Source of the DNA: Rhizobium sp. Leaf306
GTDB lineage: Bacteria > Pseudomonadota > Alphaproteobacteria > Rhizobiales > Rhizobiaceae
Assembly: GCF_001423425.1 (NCBI RefSeq)
Contig: NZ_LMNX01000001.1
Span: forward strand, 392,970 to 456,969
Direction of reading: 5' to 3'
DNA: 64,000 nucleotides
Shown: positions 8,609 through 17,683 of the stretch, piece by piece
How the letters are laid out: every line of letters begins with the position of its first letter
Position numbering within the stretch: position 1 is the first letter of the stretch
Notes under the pieces: model-generated
Told to the model about the DNA's origin: nothing
Databases searched by the model: none
The model's input: the letters and a program-made list of their open reading frames with translations, nothing else
Program-made: the position numbers and the translations under genes

Positions 8609-11056
8609 TCATCGGTCTGGTCTCCCGGTCGATGGTTTGGCCTGCGGGGCTTTGGTGGTCGGGGCTTTGGCCGCTGTCTTTCCAATTGGGATAGCTGTCG
8701 CCGTCCGTTTCGCGCCCCCTGCCCCAAGTTCCGTCTTCGTCCCGGCCCGGACCCGGACGAGCGCCAGAACCGCGAGGCCGGTGATCATGACGACGGCGAT
8801 TTCGCCCAGCGTGTCGACGCCGCGGAAGTCGACGATGATGACGTTCACGACGTTGGCGCCGTGGGCGATGACCTTGGAATAGGCGTTGAAGAAATCCGTC
8901 AGCGCGTTGTCGAACGGCGTCTCCACGGATTTCAGCAGCAGCAGCGTAAAGCCGGTGCCGCAGGCGAGCGCTATCGTGCCGTCGAACAGGCGCTGGAGGA
9001 GCGGCCGGTGATCGGACGGCGTCAGACGGAGGCGCGTCATGACCAGCGCCAGAATGACGACCGAGAGCGTTTCGACCATGAACTGGGTGAACGACAGATC
9101 CGGCGCGCCAAACAGGAGGAAGAGAACGGCGATGGCAAAGCCCTGGATGCCGAGCGCGACGATTGCCGTCAGCCGGTCGGCCGCGCGCAGCACCGCCGCA
9201 ACACCGATCACGGCAATGCCGAGAAACACCCATTCGTGCAGGGCAACGGTCTGCGGGAACGCCGGCATGGCAGGGAATTCATTGAACAGGAAGGGCGGCA
9301 CCAGCAGGGTAAGCGCCAAAAGGATGAAGGTGGCGGTGACATAGATTTCCAGCCGGCCGGGCTGGAGAATGCGGGTCAAGACGACTGACAGGCGGATGAG
9401 GCCTTGAACCGCATGGTCGAAACCGCGATCGGGCCCGGGACCGAGCGCATCGAACAGTCTTCGCATCAACCCGCGTGCCGTCTCCAACTGCAACAGGACC
9501 AGACCCGCAAGAATCAGGGTGAGGACCGAGAGGAGAAGCGGCAGGCCGAGATGCGGCACGGTGGAGATGTCGATGACCGTGTTTTCATGCAGCACGGCGC
9601 TTGCCATGGGCGTCGAAAAATACTGGTGCGCGGTGCCCGAGAAAACGCCCGCTAAAAGTCCGAGCAGCGCGAGAACGACGGGGCCGAGCCACAGACCCCA
9701 TGGCCCTTCATGGACGGGCCCAAGATCCGGGCGGTTTGGACCGAGAAAAGGTTTGAAACCGATCGCCAGCGCCAGCGCTCCCATCAGCGCGTTGCCGATG
9801 ACGGCGAGGCAGAGAAAGAAGATCGCTCGCGGATTGCCGTCGACGAGCGCCAGATAGATTTCTTCCTTGGCGAGAAATCCGAAGAACAGCGGCAGGCCGG
9901 CCATGGAGAGGGCCGCAAGCGCTGCCGCTGCAAAGGTGACGGGCATCGCCTTGCGCAGGCCGCCCAGTTTCGAGATCTCGCGCGTGCCCGTCTCGTGGTC
10001 GATGGCGCCGGCCACCATGAACAGCGCGCCTTTGAACAGCGAATGGGCGATGAGATAAAGCACCGCGGCCTCGATCGCATGGTCGGAGCCGAACCCGGTC
10101 AGCATCACCATGAGGCCGAGCGAGGCCATCGTCGTATAGGCGAGCATCATCTTGAGGTCGGTCTGCCTCAACCCGAGAAGCGCGCCGGAGATCAGCGTGA
10201 TGCCGCCGAAGAAGGGAAGCAGGATTTCCCAGGCGGGCGTATCGCCGAGAACCGGCTGCAGCCGCATCAGGAGATAGACGCCGGCCTTTACCATGGTTGC
10301 CGAATGCAGATAGGCCGAGACGGGCGTCGGCGCCTGCATGGCGTTGGGCAGCCAGAAATGGAACGGAAACTGAGCCGATTTGGTAAAGCAGCCGGCGAGA
10401 ACCAGAAGAAGAATGGCGAAATACTGGGGGCTGGCGCTGAGCGGTAGGCCCGAATGCAGAAGAAGCGACAGTTGGGTGATGCCAGTGACGTTCCAGAGGA
10501 GAACGAGGCCCGCCAGAAGCGCCAACCCGCCGCCGCCGGTGACGACCAGCGCCTGCAGCGCAGCCCTTCGTGCCTCTGCCCGGTCGTGATCGAAGCCGAT
10601 CAGCAGGAAGGAGGCGATCGAGGTCAGTTCCCAATAGACGAACAGCATGAGAAAACTGTCGGAGACGACCAATCCCAGCATGGCACCCATGAAGAACAGG
10701 ATGAAGGCGAGGAAGCGGCCCTGCTGTGGGTGGCCCTTCATGTAGGCGCCGGAATACAGCACGATCAGCGTGCCGATGCCGGTGATCAGCAGCGCGAAGG
10801 TGAGCGACAGGCCGTCGAGAAACCAAGAGAAGGACAGGTTGAAACTCGGCACCCAGACATAGCCGCCCGTGGCAGATTCTCCGGCGGCAATTTCCGGAAG
10901 GAAGCTCAGGAAATGCAGGCAGGCCAAGGCGGGTGCAAGTGCGAGAACAAGCGCTGCGCGATGGCCCATCAGGCGCGAGAGCATGGGGGCAAGAAGTGCT
11001 GCAAGAAACGGCAGCATGAGTGCCGCGAAGGTCAATGCCGGCGTGGTGGCGGCCAT
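8609..11056 (-). CDS. mnhA: Mrp antiporter subunit A
   Basis: An 815-residue subunit A (MnhA), the largest Mrp subunit, homologous to NuoL with extra C-terminal helices. It forms a proton/cation path with MnhD in the inner membrane. NuoL-like segments include YWELTSIASFLLIGF, FHFWLPNAMQAPTPVSAYLHS (in pieces) and TDLKMMLAYTTMASLG. The last 50 residues are a low-complexity Ala/Lys/Pro/Thr tail that may be dispensable. The start at 11056 has GGGAGGGG upstream; a frame extension to 11110 is rejected. It is the first gene of the operon and diverges from msrB. Confidence 0.93.
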   Translation of the reverse strand: MAATTPALTFAALMLPFLAALLAPMLSRLMGHRAALVLALAPALACLHFLSFLPEIAAGESATGGYVWVPSFNLSFSWFLDGLSLTFALLITGIGTLIVLYSGAYMKGHPQQGRFLAFILFFMGAMLGLVVSDSFLMLFVYWELTSIASFLLIGFDHDRAEARRAALQALVVTGGGGLALLAGLVLLWNVTGITQLSLLLHSGLPLSASPQYFAILLLVLAGCFTKSAQFPFHFWLPNAMQAPTPVSAYLHSATMVKAGVYLLMRLQPVLGDTPAWEILLPFFGGITLISGALLGLRQTDLKMMLAYTTMASLGLMVMLTGFGSDHAIEAAVLYLIAHSLFKGALFMVAGAIDHETGTREISKLGGLRKAMPVTFAAAALAALSMAGLPLFFGFLAKEEIYLALVDGNPRAIFFLCLAVIGNALMGALALAIGFKPFLGPNRPDLGPVHEGPWGLWLGPVVLALLGLLAGVFSGTAHQYFSTPMASAVLHENTVIDISTVPHLGLPLLLSVLTLILAGLVLLQLETARGLMRRLFDALGPGPDRGFDHAVQGLIRLSVVLTRILQPGRLEIYVTATFILLALTLLVPPFLFNEFPAMPAFPQTVALHEWVFLGIAVIGVAAVLRAADRLTAIVALGIQGFAIAVLFLLFGAPDLSFTQFMVETLSVVILALVMTRLRLTPSDHRPLLQRLFDGTIALACGTGFTLLLLKSVETPFDNALTDFFNAYSKVIAHGANVVNVIIVDFRGVDTLGEIAVVMITGLAVLALVRVRAGTKTELGAGGAKRTATAIPIGKTAAKAPTTKAPQAKPSTGRPDR

Positions 11057-11229
11057 GGTCCCCTCCCGTTGAGTATCCTCGCAAATCCCTGCCGAGCGGC
11101 AGCGCCCCACGGTTTCTAAGGGAAACCCGTCTGTCCCTCAAGCATTGACGGGCAAGAAACACGGCACCGTGACCTTTATCGACAGGCTGAACGCACCTAT
11201 CTATGGCTTACAATGAAAGGATGGTTCAG

Positions 11230-11640
11230 ATGTCCGACGTCATCACCAAGAAAGTCCAGAAGACAGATGCAGAATGGCGCGAAGAGCTGACGCCCGAGCA
11301 GTATCAGATCTTGCGCCAGGCGGGCACGGAGCGTCCCTTTACCGGGCCGTACTGGAACGCCAAGGATAAAGGCATCTACAGCTGCGCCGGTTGCGGCACG
11401 GATCTGTTCGTGTCGGATACCAAGTTCGACAGCGGCTGCGGCTGGCCGAGCTACTTTGAGGCTGTCAGCCCCGATGCGGTGACCGAACTGCGTGATACCA
11501 CGCACGGCATGGTGCGCACCGAAGTCCGCTGCGCCACCTGCAACGGCCATCTCGGGCACGTCTTTCCAGACGGCCCACCGCCGACCGGCCTGCGCTACTG
11601 CATCAACGGCCACTCGATGAATTTCCGCCCGGCAGATTAG
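11230..11640 (+). CDS. msrB: Peptide methionine (R)-S-oxide reductase
   Basis: A 136-residue MsrB that reduces methionine-R-sulfoxide in damaged proteins. The four zinc Cys are in CAGC (about residue 47) and CATC (about 96). The catalytic Cys is in RYCINGHSM near the C-terminus. Of three in-frame ATGs (11203, 11221, 11230) the last is chosen because AAAGGA lies at proper spacing upstream. It is divergent from mnhA and followed by its own terminator. Confidence 0.93.
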   Translation: MSDVITKKVQKTDAEWREELTPEQYQILRQAGTERPFTGPYWNAKDKGIYSCAGCGTDLFVSDTKFDSGCGWPSYFEAVSPDAVTELRDTTHGMVRTEVRCATCNGHLGHVFPDGPPPTGLRYCINGHSMNFRPAD

Positions 11641-11680
11641 TCAGCGGGACGGCTGTCACCAAAGTACCGACTTGAAATTG

Positions 11681-11710
11681 ACAGCGGCCCCATCCGGGCC
11701 GCTGTTTTCG
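11681..11710 (+). terminator. Rho-independent terminator of msrB
   Basis: A 10-bp stem (11681-11690 with 11695/6-11704), short loop and a T-rich tract, 40 bases after the msrB stop. Confidence 0.85.
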
Positions 11711-11716
11711 TTTGGC

Positions 11717-12601
11717 TTACCCCGGCAACTCGACCGTGAATGCAAATCGCGCGGTTTGCCCTGCGGGCAGCATGACGGTGTAGGGACGCGATTCGAGATC
11801 GGCACTGGTCCCGTTCTGGGCGGCCGTTCCGTGCCAGGGCTCGATGCAGAGGAAAGGGCCGTTGAGCTTTTGCCAGAGCGCGAGGTTTGGCAGGTTGTCG
11901 AAGGAAAACTTCAGCTCCAAGCCGCCTTCCGCCGCATAGGTCAGGCCCGTTCCGGCACCTTCTGCGAAAATCATCGCGTCTTCATCGAACATGTCGTGCG
12001 ACAGCGTCAGCTTGCCGGACGTGAACGGCGAGGCAAGTGGCGTGGGGTCGATCAGCCCGCCGGACAGGCGCGTCATCGCCGGTTCGCCACCGTTGTCGAG
12101 CGTAATCGTATGGGCGTGGCCTTCTCCACCCGGCAGCGGCCAGAGGAAGGCGGTGTGGAAACCGAGGCCGAAGGGCATGGGCCGGTCGCTGCGGTTTTCC
12201 ACCTCCGCCGAAATCGTGAGTTTCGAACCGTCGACCGAATGGGTGACGGCGAGGCGGAAATCGAACGGGTAGACGCTGCGGGTGGTATCGGATGATGCAA
12301 GCTCGAAGCGGCAGCTGGTCTCCTCGGACGCGGCGAGCGTGAAGGTCGAGCGGCGGGCAAAACCGTGCTGCGCCATCGGATAGGGTTTGCCTTCGATCAT
12401 CACGGTATCGGAGGGCGCCTTGCCGACGATCGGGAAGAGGATCGGCGAGCGGCCGGCCCAGAAGGCGGGATCACCGTTCCAGAGAAAGTTGCGGCCATCC
12501 GCCGTCTTCAGCGACTGCATTTCCGCACCGAGGGGGGAGATTTCAACGGAGATACGATCGTTGGCGATGCGGGTCACGGTATCATCTGATGCAGCGGACA
12601 T
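11717..12601 (-). CDS. Aldose 1-epimerase family protein (LacX-like)
   Basis: A 294-residue galactose-mutarotase-superfamily protein. The family interconverts alpha and beta anomers of sugars or hexose-6-phosphates in the cytoplasm. The LacX/YeaD-type segments are FLWNGDPAFW, SPILFPIVG, MAQHGFAR (candidate catalytic His) and LGFHTAFLWPLPG (second His), with a C-terminal FLCIEPWHG (candidate Glu). The true substrate is not known. The start at 12601 has AGGAGAG upstream. It is convergent with msrB. Confidence 0.85.
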   Translation of the reverse strand: MSAASDDTVTRIANDRISVEISPLGAEMQSLKTADGRNFLWNGDPAFWAGRSPILFPIVGKAPSDTVMIEGKPYPMAQHGFARRSTFTLAASEETSCRFELASSDTTRSVYPFDFRLAVTHSVDGSKLTISAEVENRSDRPMPFGLGFHTAFLWPLPGGEGHAHTITLDNGGEPAMTRLSGGLIDPTPLASPFTSGKLTLSHDMFDEDAMIFAEGAGTGLTYAAEGGLELKFSFDNLPNLALWQKLNGPFLCIEPWHGTAAQNGTSADLESRPYTVMLPAGQTARFAFTVELPG

Positions 12602-12670
12602 GCGGCTCTCCTGGCAAATTTTAGGCTTGAGGCGCAGGATTGCCTGCCCTGCGCGTCGGTTAGATGACGA

Positions 12671-13081
12671 TCAGACGGTTTCCGGGGGAATCGCATATTG
12701 ATCGTCGCTGACAGCCTCCATCCAGTCGGCGGTCTTGCCGTCGAGCGCTTCCCCGATGGCAATATGGGTCATGGCCGTCTGCGACGATGCGCCGTGCCAG
12801 TGCTTTTCGCCCGGCGGAAACCAGACGACGTCACCGGCGCGGATTACCCGGACCGGGCCACCCCAGGTCTGGGTGAGGCCGGAACCCGAGGTGACAACCA
12901 GCGTCTGGCCGAGCGGATGGGTGTGCCAGTTGGTGCGGGCGCCGGGTTCGAACGTGACCGATGCTGCAACAACGCGGGCCGGTGCCGGTGCGGAATTCAG
13001 TGGATCGAGGCGGACTGTGCCGGTGAAATACTCTGCCGGCTGCTTCTTGGAGGCCTGCGAGCCAACACGCTTGATATCCAT
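12671..13081 (-). CDS. Cupin domain protein
   Basis: A 136-residue single-domain cupin of the group often annotated as (R)-mandelonitrile-lyase-like or carboxymuconolactone-associated. Metal ligands are visible in the first motif ([13 protein letters not shown]: two His, plus Gln where Glu is common) and second motif (GEKHWHGAS). The reaction is unknown. The ATG at 13081 has AAGGA upstream; an ATG at 13102 does not. It lies about 70 bases after the epimerase gene start and on the same strand. Confidence 0.8.
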   Translation of the reverse strand: MDIKRVGSQASKKQPAEYFTGTVRLDPLNSAPAPARVVAASVTFEPGARTNWHTHPLGQTLVVTSGSGLTQTWGGPVRVIRAGDVVWFPPGEKHWHGASSQTAMTHIAIGEALDGKTADWMEAVSDDQYAIPPETV

Positions 13082-13176
13082 GGAAAGATCCTTCGTCGTC
13101 ATGCGATTGATGCGAATGCGATGTCAGCCAGCATATAGGCCGTTCGGACGGAAGTGCCATGAGAAAGCGAAGGACG

Positions 13177-13677
13177 TCAGCCCGCGACCCTGAGCTCCAT
13201 GCAGGCAAGATCGAGCCAGCGGCCGAACTTGATGCCGACTTCGGAAAACGTGCCGGTCAGGCGGAAACCGAGCCTTTCATGCAGACGGATGGAGGCGGCG
13301 TTGCCCGCTTCGACGCAGGCGATCATCACATGAATGCCATTCGACGCGGCGCGGGTGATCAGCTCGCGCATCAGCAGACGGCCGATGCCCTCGCCGCGGG
13401 CCTCGCGGTGCACATAGACGGAATGTTCCACCGTATGACGGAAGCCCTCGAAGGCGCGCCAGTCGCCGTAGGAAGCGTAGCCTTTGACGACCCCGTCCTC
13501 GTCGGCGACCAGAACCGGAAAGCCCCTTGCCCGGCGTGCAGCAAACCAGTCGCGACGGTTGGCGAGATCGACCAGCGTCTCGTTCCAGATCGCCGTCGTA
13601 TTGGCGACGGCGTCGTTATAGATCTCGAGGATCGCCGGCAGGTCGGCTTCGGTGGCATCGCGGATCAAAGGGGGCAC
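13177..13677 (-). CDS. GNAT acetyltransferase, phosphinothricin-type
   Basis: A 166-residue GNAT acyltransferase close to the PAT/Bar and YncA group. Members acetylate phosphinothricin, methionine sulfoximine or related amino acids using acetyl-CoA. Features are IRDATEADLPAILEIYNDAV at the N-terminus, the acetyl-CoA loop ARGEGIGRLL, and NAASIRLHERLGF with FSEVGIKFGRW at the C-terminus. It is upstream of, and on the same strand as, the cupin gene. Confidence 0.85.
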   Translation of the reverse strand: MPPLIRDATEADLPAILEIYNDAVANTTAIWNETLVDLANRRDWFAARRARGFPVLVADEDGVVKGYASYGDWRAFEGFRHTVEHSVYVHREARGEGIGRLLMRELITRAASNGIHVMIACVEAGNAASIRLHERLGFRLTGTFSEVGIKFGRWLDLACMELRVAG

Positions 13678-13766
13678 TGGCTATCGTCCATTATAGTGAT
13701 TGCCCGTCCACTTTATCAGACGGCCGCAGTGTGTAAAGCGGGCTGGCGTCTTGTGGACACGATCGG

Positions 13767-14432
13767 TCAGGCGCTGGCCGACAGGCTGAAGCAGGTCATG
13801 ACTGCACTATAGTGGACGGCAGCCGCCGCGACGACGAAGGAATGCCAGATGGCATTCTGGAAGCGCAGTCTTTCCCACACGTGGAAGATGACGCCGAGCG
13901 AATAGATCAGGCCGCCTATAACGATCAGCAATGCGGAGATCGGCGGCAGGTAGGCCGAGACAGGTTCGGCAACCATCAACCCGCTCCAGCCCATGGCAAG
14001 ATAGAGGAGGATGGTCAGCCGGTCGAACCGGCCGGGGAAAAAGCATTTGATCAGAATGCCGAAAATCGCTGTCGCCCAGATCGCGATCAGCATCCCGAAG
14101 ATCCACGGGTCGGAGGCGCCGCGCTGGAGGAATGGCGTATAGGTGGCGGCGATCAGGATGAAGATCGCCGAATGGTCGAACCGCCGCAGCAGCCACTTGG
14201 TCGGCGAGTGCGGCCATATATTGTAGGTAAACGAGATCGACAGGCAGAGGATCAGCCCGATCCCGTAAATCCAGGCGGCAACGATCTCGCCATGGCTCGA
14301 CCACATGGTAGCGTAAAAGATCAGGGCCGTGGCACCGATCAGGGCGAAGACCAGTCCGATGCCATGGACAATCCCATCCGCGACGATCTCGTGAAAATCG
14401 TAGTTTCTGCCAAATTTGAAGAGATCGCTCAT
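13767..14432 (-). CDS. trhA: PAQR family membrane protein TrhA (hemolysin III)
   Basis: A 221-residue seven-helix membrane protein of the hemolysin III/TrhA family of PAQR-type hydrolases, implicated in membrane lipid or energy homeostasis. The putative metal site is preserved: Glu/His near the N-terminus (DFHEIVADGIVHG), FDHSAIFILI, and the C-terminal HSFVVAAAAVHY. The start at 14432 has GGAAGGTGGG upstream; the frame extends to 14522 without support. Confidence 0.88.
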   Translation of the reverse strand: MSDLFKFGRNYDFHEIVADGIVHGIGLVFALIGATALIFYATMWSSHGEIVAAWIYGIGLILCLSISFTYNIWPHSPTKWLLRRFDHSAIFILIAATYTPFLQRGASDPWIFGMLIAIWATAIFGILIKCFFPGRFDRLTILLYLAMGWSGLMVAEPVSAYLPPISALLIVIGGLIYSLGVIFHVWERLRFQNAIWHSFVVAAAAVHYSAVMTCFSLSASA

Positions 14433-14754
14433 TACCCACCTTCCATACCGGTCCCAAGAATGGGGCCGAGCGGAAAGCTTGGCAAGACTGCGCGATTCAC
14501 AATAAATTTCCGATGGTTTCAACTCTTGGTCATGAGCCTAAAACTGTGGCCGCACGAGCCGGTTCCGGATGGTGCGGGAACGGCGGCAATCAAGCCTGTA
14601 CGGCTAGAGGCCGCCGCCCGAGCGTCAATAAATCGAGAACAATCTATCGCCGAACCACTCACTAGCGTGAACGATCGAGGGCGCGCATAACATGTGGAAA
14701 GATTGCGCATGGCGCGTCGTCATTTCGATCCCGTTGAAAGCTGGAGGACAGATC

Positions 14755-15618
14755 ATGACAGAACAGCAGCAGCCGTTTGCACTCAGCCGCCCGCTGCATG
14801 TCGGGCGGGCGCATCTCGTCGTCAACGATCTTGCTCGCGTCTCCGGTTTCTACCAGAAAATCATCGGGCTTTCGGTGCTTGAAAAGACGCCGAGCGGTGA
14901 GGTTCTGGGCGTCGCCGGCGTGCCGCTTCTGACGCTGACGACGGGCGGCAACGTGGCCCGCGCGCCGCGCAATGCGGCCGGCCTCTTTCACACGGCCTTT
15001 CTGGTGCCCGGTCGCCTTGAGCTTGCCCAATGGCTGGCCCATGCAGCGCATAACAATATCCAGCTCGAAGGCGCATCGGATCATCTGGTGAGCGAGGCGC
15101 TCTATCTTTCCGATCCCGAAGGCAACGGCATCGAGATCTACCGCGACCGCACGCCCACGGAATGGACCTACCATCAGGACGGCACCGTGGCGATGGCGAC
15201 CGACCGGCTGAACCTTCAGGAGCTTTATAACAGCGCGCCCCAGGCGGCATTTGCCGGAATGGCTGAGGGTACAGCGCTCGGTCATATCCATCTTCAGGTC
15301 GGCGACATTCCGCAGGCGGACGCCTTTTACCGCGACGTGCTGGGCCTGAAGATCATGGCGCGGTATCCCGGTGCGAGCTTTTTCGCGACCGGCGACTACC
15401 ATCACCATATCGCTGCCAACGTTTGGAACAGCCGCGGCGCCACGACCCGGCTTGAAAACATGACCGGGCTTTCCGATTACACCGTGAAGTTCAACGATCA
15501 GTCGGCCCTGGCGAACGCGCTTTCCGCACTGGAAAAGCATGAAATCGCGACAACCAAAACCGCCGAGGGCTGGGCTCTCAGAGACCCGTGGGGCATCGGC
15601 CTGACGCTTGCTGCGTAA
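14755..15618 (+). CDS. VOC family ring-cleavage dioxygenase-like protein
   Basis: A 287-residue protein with two vicinal-oxygen-chelate modules, like CatE-type catechol 2,3-dioxygenases. Module 1 begins HVGRAHLVVNDL and module 2 begins LGHIHLQVGDIPQ. Candidate metal ligands are His in each module start and Glu in EGNGIEIYRD. A DYHHHIAANVW segment is typical of the extradiol group. The start at 14755 has GGAGGA upstream. No aromatic catabolism genes adjoin it, so the substrate is open. Confidence 0.85.
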   Translation: MTEQQQPFALSRPLHVGRAHLVVNDLARVSGFYQKIIGLSVLEKTPSGEVLGVAGVPLLTLTTGGNVARAPRNAAGLFHTAFLVPGRLELAQWLAHAAHNNIQLEGASDHLVSEALYLSDPEGNGIEIYRDRTPTEWTYHQDGTVAMATDRLNLQELYNSAPQAAFAGMAEGTALGHIHLQVGDIPQADAFYRDVLGLKIMARYPGASFFATGDYHHHIAANVWNSRGATTRLENMTGLSDYTVKFNDQSALANALSALEKHEIATTKTAEGWALRDPWGIGLTLAA

Positions 15619-15722
15619 CGCGCGCTGAATTCCTGATCGTTGCGATCGTAAACCTGAGCAGTATTCCGGAACCGGAACACTGTTTTTGCGTTGATCGCGA
15701 CAACGAGGACATCAGACAATTC

Positions 15723-16895
15723 ATGGCCATGACGAGCACGCGCGCAGCCAATCCTAAAAAACGGCTGATCGACTTTGCCGCCAACCGGTCTGCGCATCGC
15801 AAGGATGCCGTCATTTCCGGCCTGGAGAGCGAAGACGCCGATGAGAGCCTCGTGCTGGGGCGCGAGGCGCTGGAAGTCGCCAAGGCCTGGGCCGTGATCG
15901 GCATTTTCGCGATCGTGTTCTTCGCCATCGTCCACATGATGTCGCTGGTGCTTATCCCTGTCACGCTTGCCGTCGTCGTCGGACTGATTCTCGGTCTGGT
16001 CGCGGACAAGCTTGGCCGCCTGGGCGTACCCAAATTCGGCATTGCGATCATCCTCTCCAGCGCTGTGTTCGCCGCGGTCTTTCTGGTCGTCAACGCGCTG
16101 GCCGAACCGTTTGCCATGATGATCCAGGAAGGTCCGAGCTTTCTGCAACGCATGATCGACCGGATGATGCCATTTCTGCAGCGCCAGGAATGGCTGAACA
16201 TCTCGCCGGCCACGTTCGAAACCGGGCCGATGTCGATGCAGGCGCTGTTGGAGAATTCCGGCAACATCCTCAGCGTCGTTACCGCCAATCTGACGCCGGC
16301 CGTCGTGCAGGGCATGATCTTCTTTGCGGCGCTGCTTCTGTTTCTCTACGGCAGGCTCAGACTTCGCCGTACCCTCATCCTCGCCTTTCCGCGGCGTCAC
16401 CAGAGGCTGATTGCGATCCGTGTGCTGAACGCAATCGATCAGGTTCTCGGCTATTATTTTGCGACTGCGAGCGTGCTCTATCTCGGTCTCGGCATCGTGA
16501 TGATCGCAATCGCCTATTTCGGCGGCCTCAGCATGCCGCTTCTCTGGGGTCTGTTCGCATTCCTATCGAGCTTCATCCCGTTTCTCGGGATCACGATCAT
16601 GACCCTCGCGGTTGCAGCAGGTGGCATCATCACGCACGATACCCTTCTCCTTGGACTGCTGCCCGCGATCGTGTTCTTCTCGGTGCACTTGCTGATGGAA
16701 AACCTGATCTTCCCCGCGATCATGGGCCGGCAATGGGAGATCAATCCCTTTGTCGTTTTCGTCGCCATCCTGTTCTGGACATGGATGTGGGGCGCCGTTG
16801 GCGCCATGCTGGCGCTGCCCCTGTCGCTGATCATGATGACCGTGCTGTCGGAACTGTTTCCAGAAAAGAAGACCGTTCCGCATCTGCCGGGCTAA
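15723..16895 (+). CDS. AI-2E family transporter (PerM/YdiK-like)
   Basis: A 390-residue polytopic protein of the AI-2 exporter (PerM) superfamily. About eight helices, with a large central loop (about residues 160-215). The C-terminal family block FLSSFIPFLGITIMTL and GPxxE-like region NLIFPAIMGRQWEINP are present. Members include AI-2 exporters and Na+(Li+)/H+ antiporters, so the substrate is not fixed. ATGs at 15723 and 15729 are both possible; the frame extends to 15588 inside the VOC gene. Confidence 0.82.
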   Translation: MAMTSTRAANPKKRLIDFAANRSAHRKDAVISGLESEDADESLVLGREALEVAKAWAVIGIFAIVFFAIVHMMSLVLIPVTLAVVVGLILGLVADKLGRLGVPKFGIAIILSSAVFAAVFLVVNALAEPFAMMIQEGPSFLQRMIDRMMPFLQRQEWLNISPATFETGPMSMQALLENSGNILSVVTANLTPAVVQGMIFFAALLLFLYGRLRLRRTLILAFPRRHQRLIAIRVLNAIDQVLGYYFATASVLYLGLGIVMIAIAYFGGLSMPLLWGLFAFLSSFIPFLGITIMTLAVAAGGIITHDTLLLGLLPAIVFFSVHLLMENLIFPAIMGRQWEINPFVVFVAILFWTWMWGAVGAMLALPLSLIMMTVLSELFPEKKTVPHLPG

Positions 16896-16918
16896 AGCCC
16901 GGCGATGTCAGCGACCCG

Positions 16919-17326
16919 TCAGTCGTAAAGGTAGTACTTGTCCCATTCCTCACGCGGTATCTTCGATCCGACCTTGTAGTCGAAGGCGGTGACGCTGAGC
17001 CCTTCAGCGTTGGTCTCGCACTTGAATTTCAGCTTGAACCAGTCACCGCCGCTGCGGAACGCTGCGCCGGTTGCCTTGAGGCCGTTGTCGTTCCCGACCG
17101 GGTCTGAAAACGTGTAGGCGATCACCTTGTCGGGGCGGAAATCGCCTTCCTTGCGCAGGCGATCCATCGCCTCGAGATCGCAGCGCTGTTCGACTCTTTC
17201 TTCCGGTGCAAGGGCGTTCAGCTGGCGAACAATGCGGCCGTCGAGCGCGTGGGCAGGCAGGGTGGAGGCGGCGCAAATCAGGAGAGCGCCTGTCATGGAT
17301 GCCCGGGCGGGCAGCAGTATCGTCAT
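16919..17326 (-). CDS. DUF930 domain-containing periplasmic protein
   Basis: A 135-residue exported protein of the DUF930 family found in Rhizobiales. A signal peptide ends at about PAHA-LDG (residue 28). The mature domain (LAPEERVEQRCDLEAMDRLR, split by variable positions, then PDKVIAYTFSDP and GDWFKLKFKCE) has two Cys that may pair. Function is unknown. AGGA precedes the ATG. It converges on the AI-2E transporter gene. Confidence 0.85.
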   Translation of the reverse strand: MTILLPARASMTGALLICAASTLPAHALDGRIVRQLNALAPEERVEQRCDLEAMDRLRKEGDFRPDKVIAYTFSDPVGNDNGLKATGAAFRSGGDWFKLKFKCETNAEGLSVTAFDYKVGSKIPREEWDKYYLYD

Positions 17327-17471
17327 GGAATCCTATCCAAAGTGACTCGGACGGGGCGGAAACTAGAAGACGGATTCGTCATTGACCACCTACCAGAGCG
17401 GGAATTATCCTGACGAGTATTCTTTAGGTGGTCGGGACCGGAATCGGCATCATGCAAAGCGGACTGAACAG

Positions 17472-17603
17472 ATGACAGCCGAACTGGCGATGGTATTCCT
17501 GATGAGTGGCATTGGGCTATCACTGGTCGTCGCCTTCATATTCTGGCAGCAGCACCGTGACCTCGCACCTCTCGCCAAGTCCCGCGAGCCTGAGAAGAAG
17601 TAG
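17472..17603 (+). CDS. Small single-pass membrane protein
   Basis: A 43-residue ORF with one hydrophobic helix (MVFLMSGIGLSLVVAFIFW) and a charged tail ending EPEKK. Topology looks like a small inner-membrane protein. The ribosome site is weak and no family is recognised, so it is a tentative gene. Confidence 0.4.
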   Translation: MTAELAMVFLMSGIGLSLVVAFIFWQQHRDLAPLAKSREPEKK

Positions 17604-17683
17604 GCTCACGCGGCTTGCCCGCTTGCCTCATGGTCCGGCCGCCCCTATCTCTGGCACTCCTTTCATGACTTCGGAGTGCTTCC

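Noticed and set aside
8861..10447. Long plus-strand open frames antisense to mnhA
   Set aside because: They follow from high GC third positions opposite a real gene, have Arg/Gln/Asp-rich compositions, and match no family.
13680..13820. Similar short strings (GTCCATTATAGTG and CACTATAGTGGAC) flanking the end of trhA
   Set aside because: Too short and imperfect to call an insertion footprint or operator.
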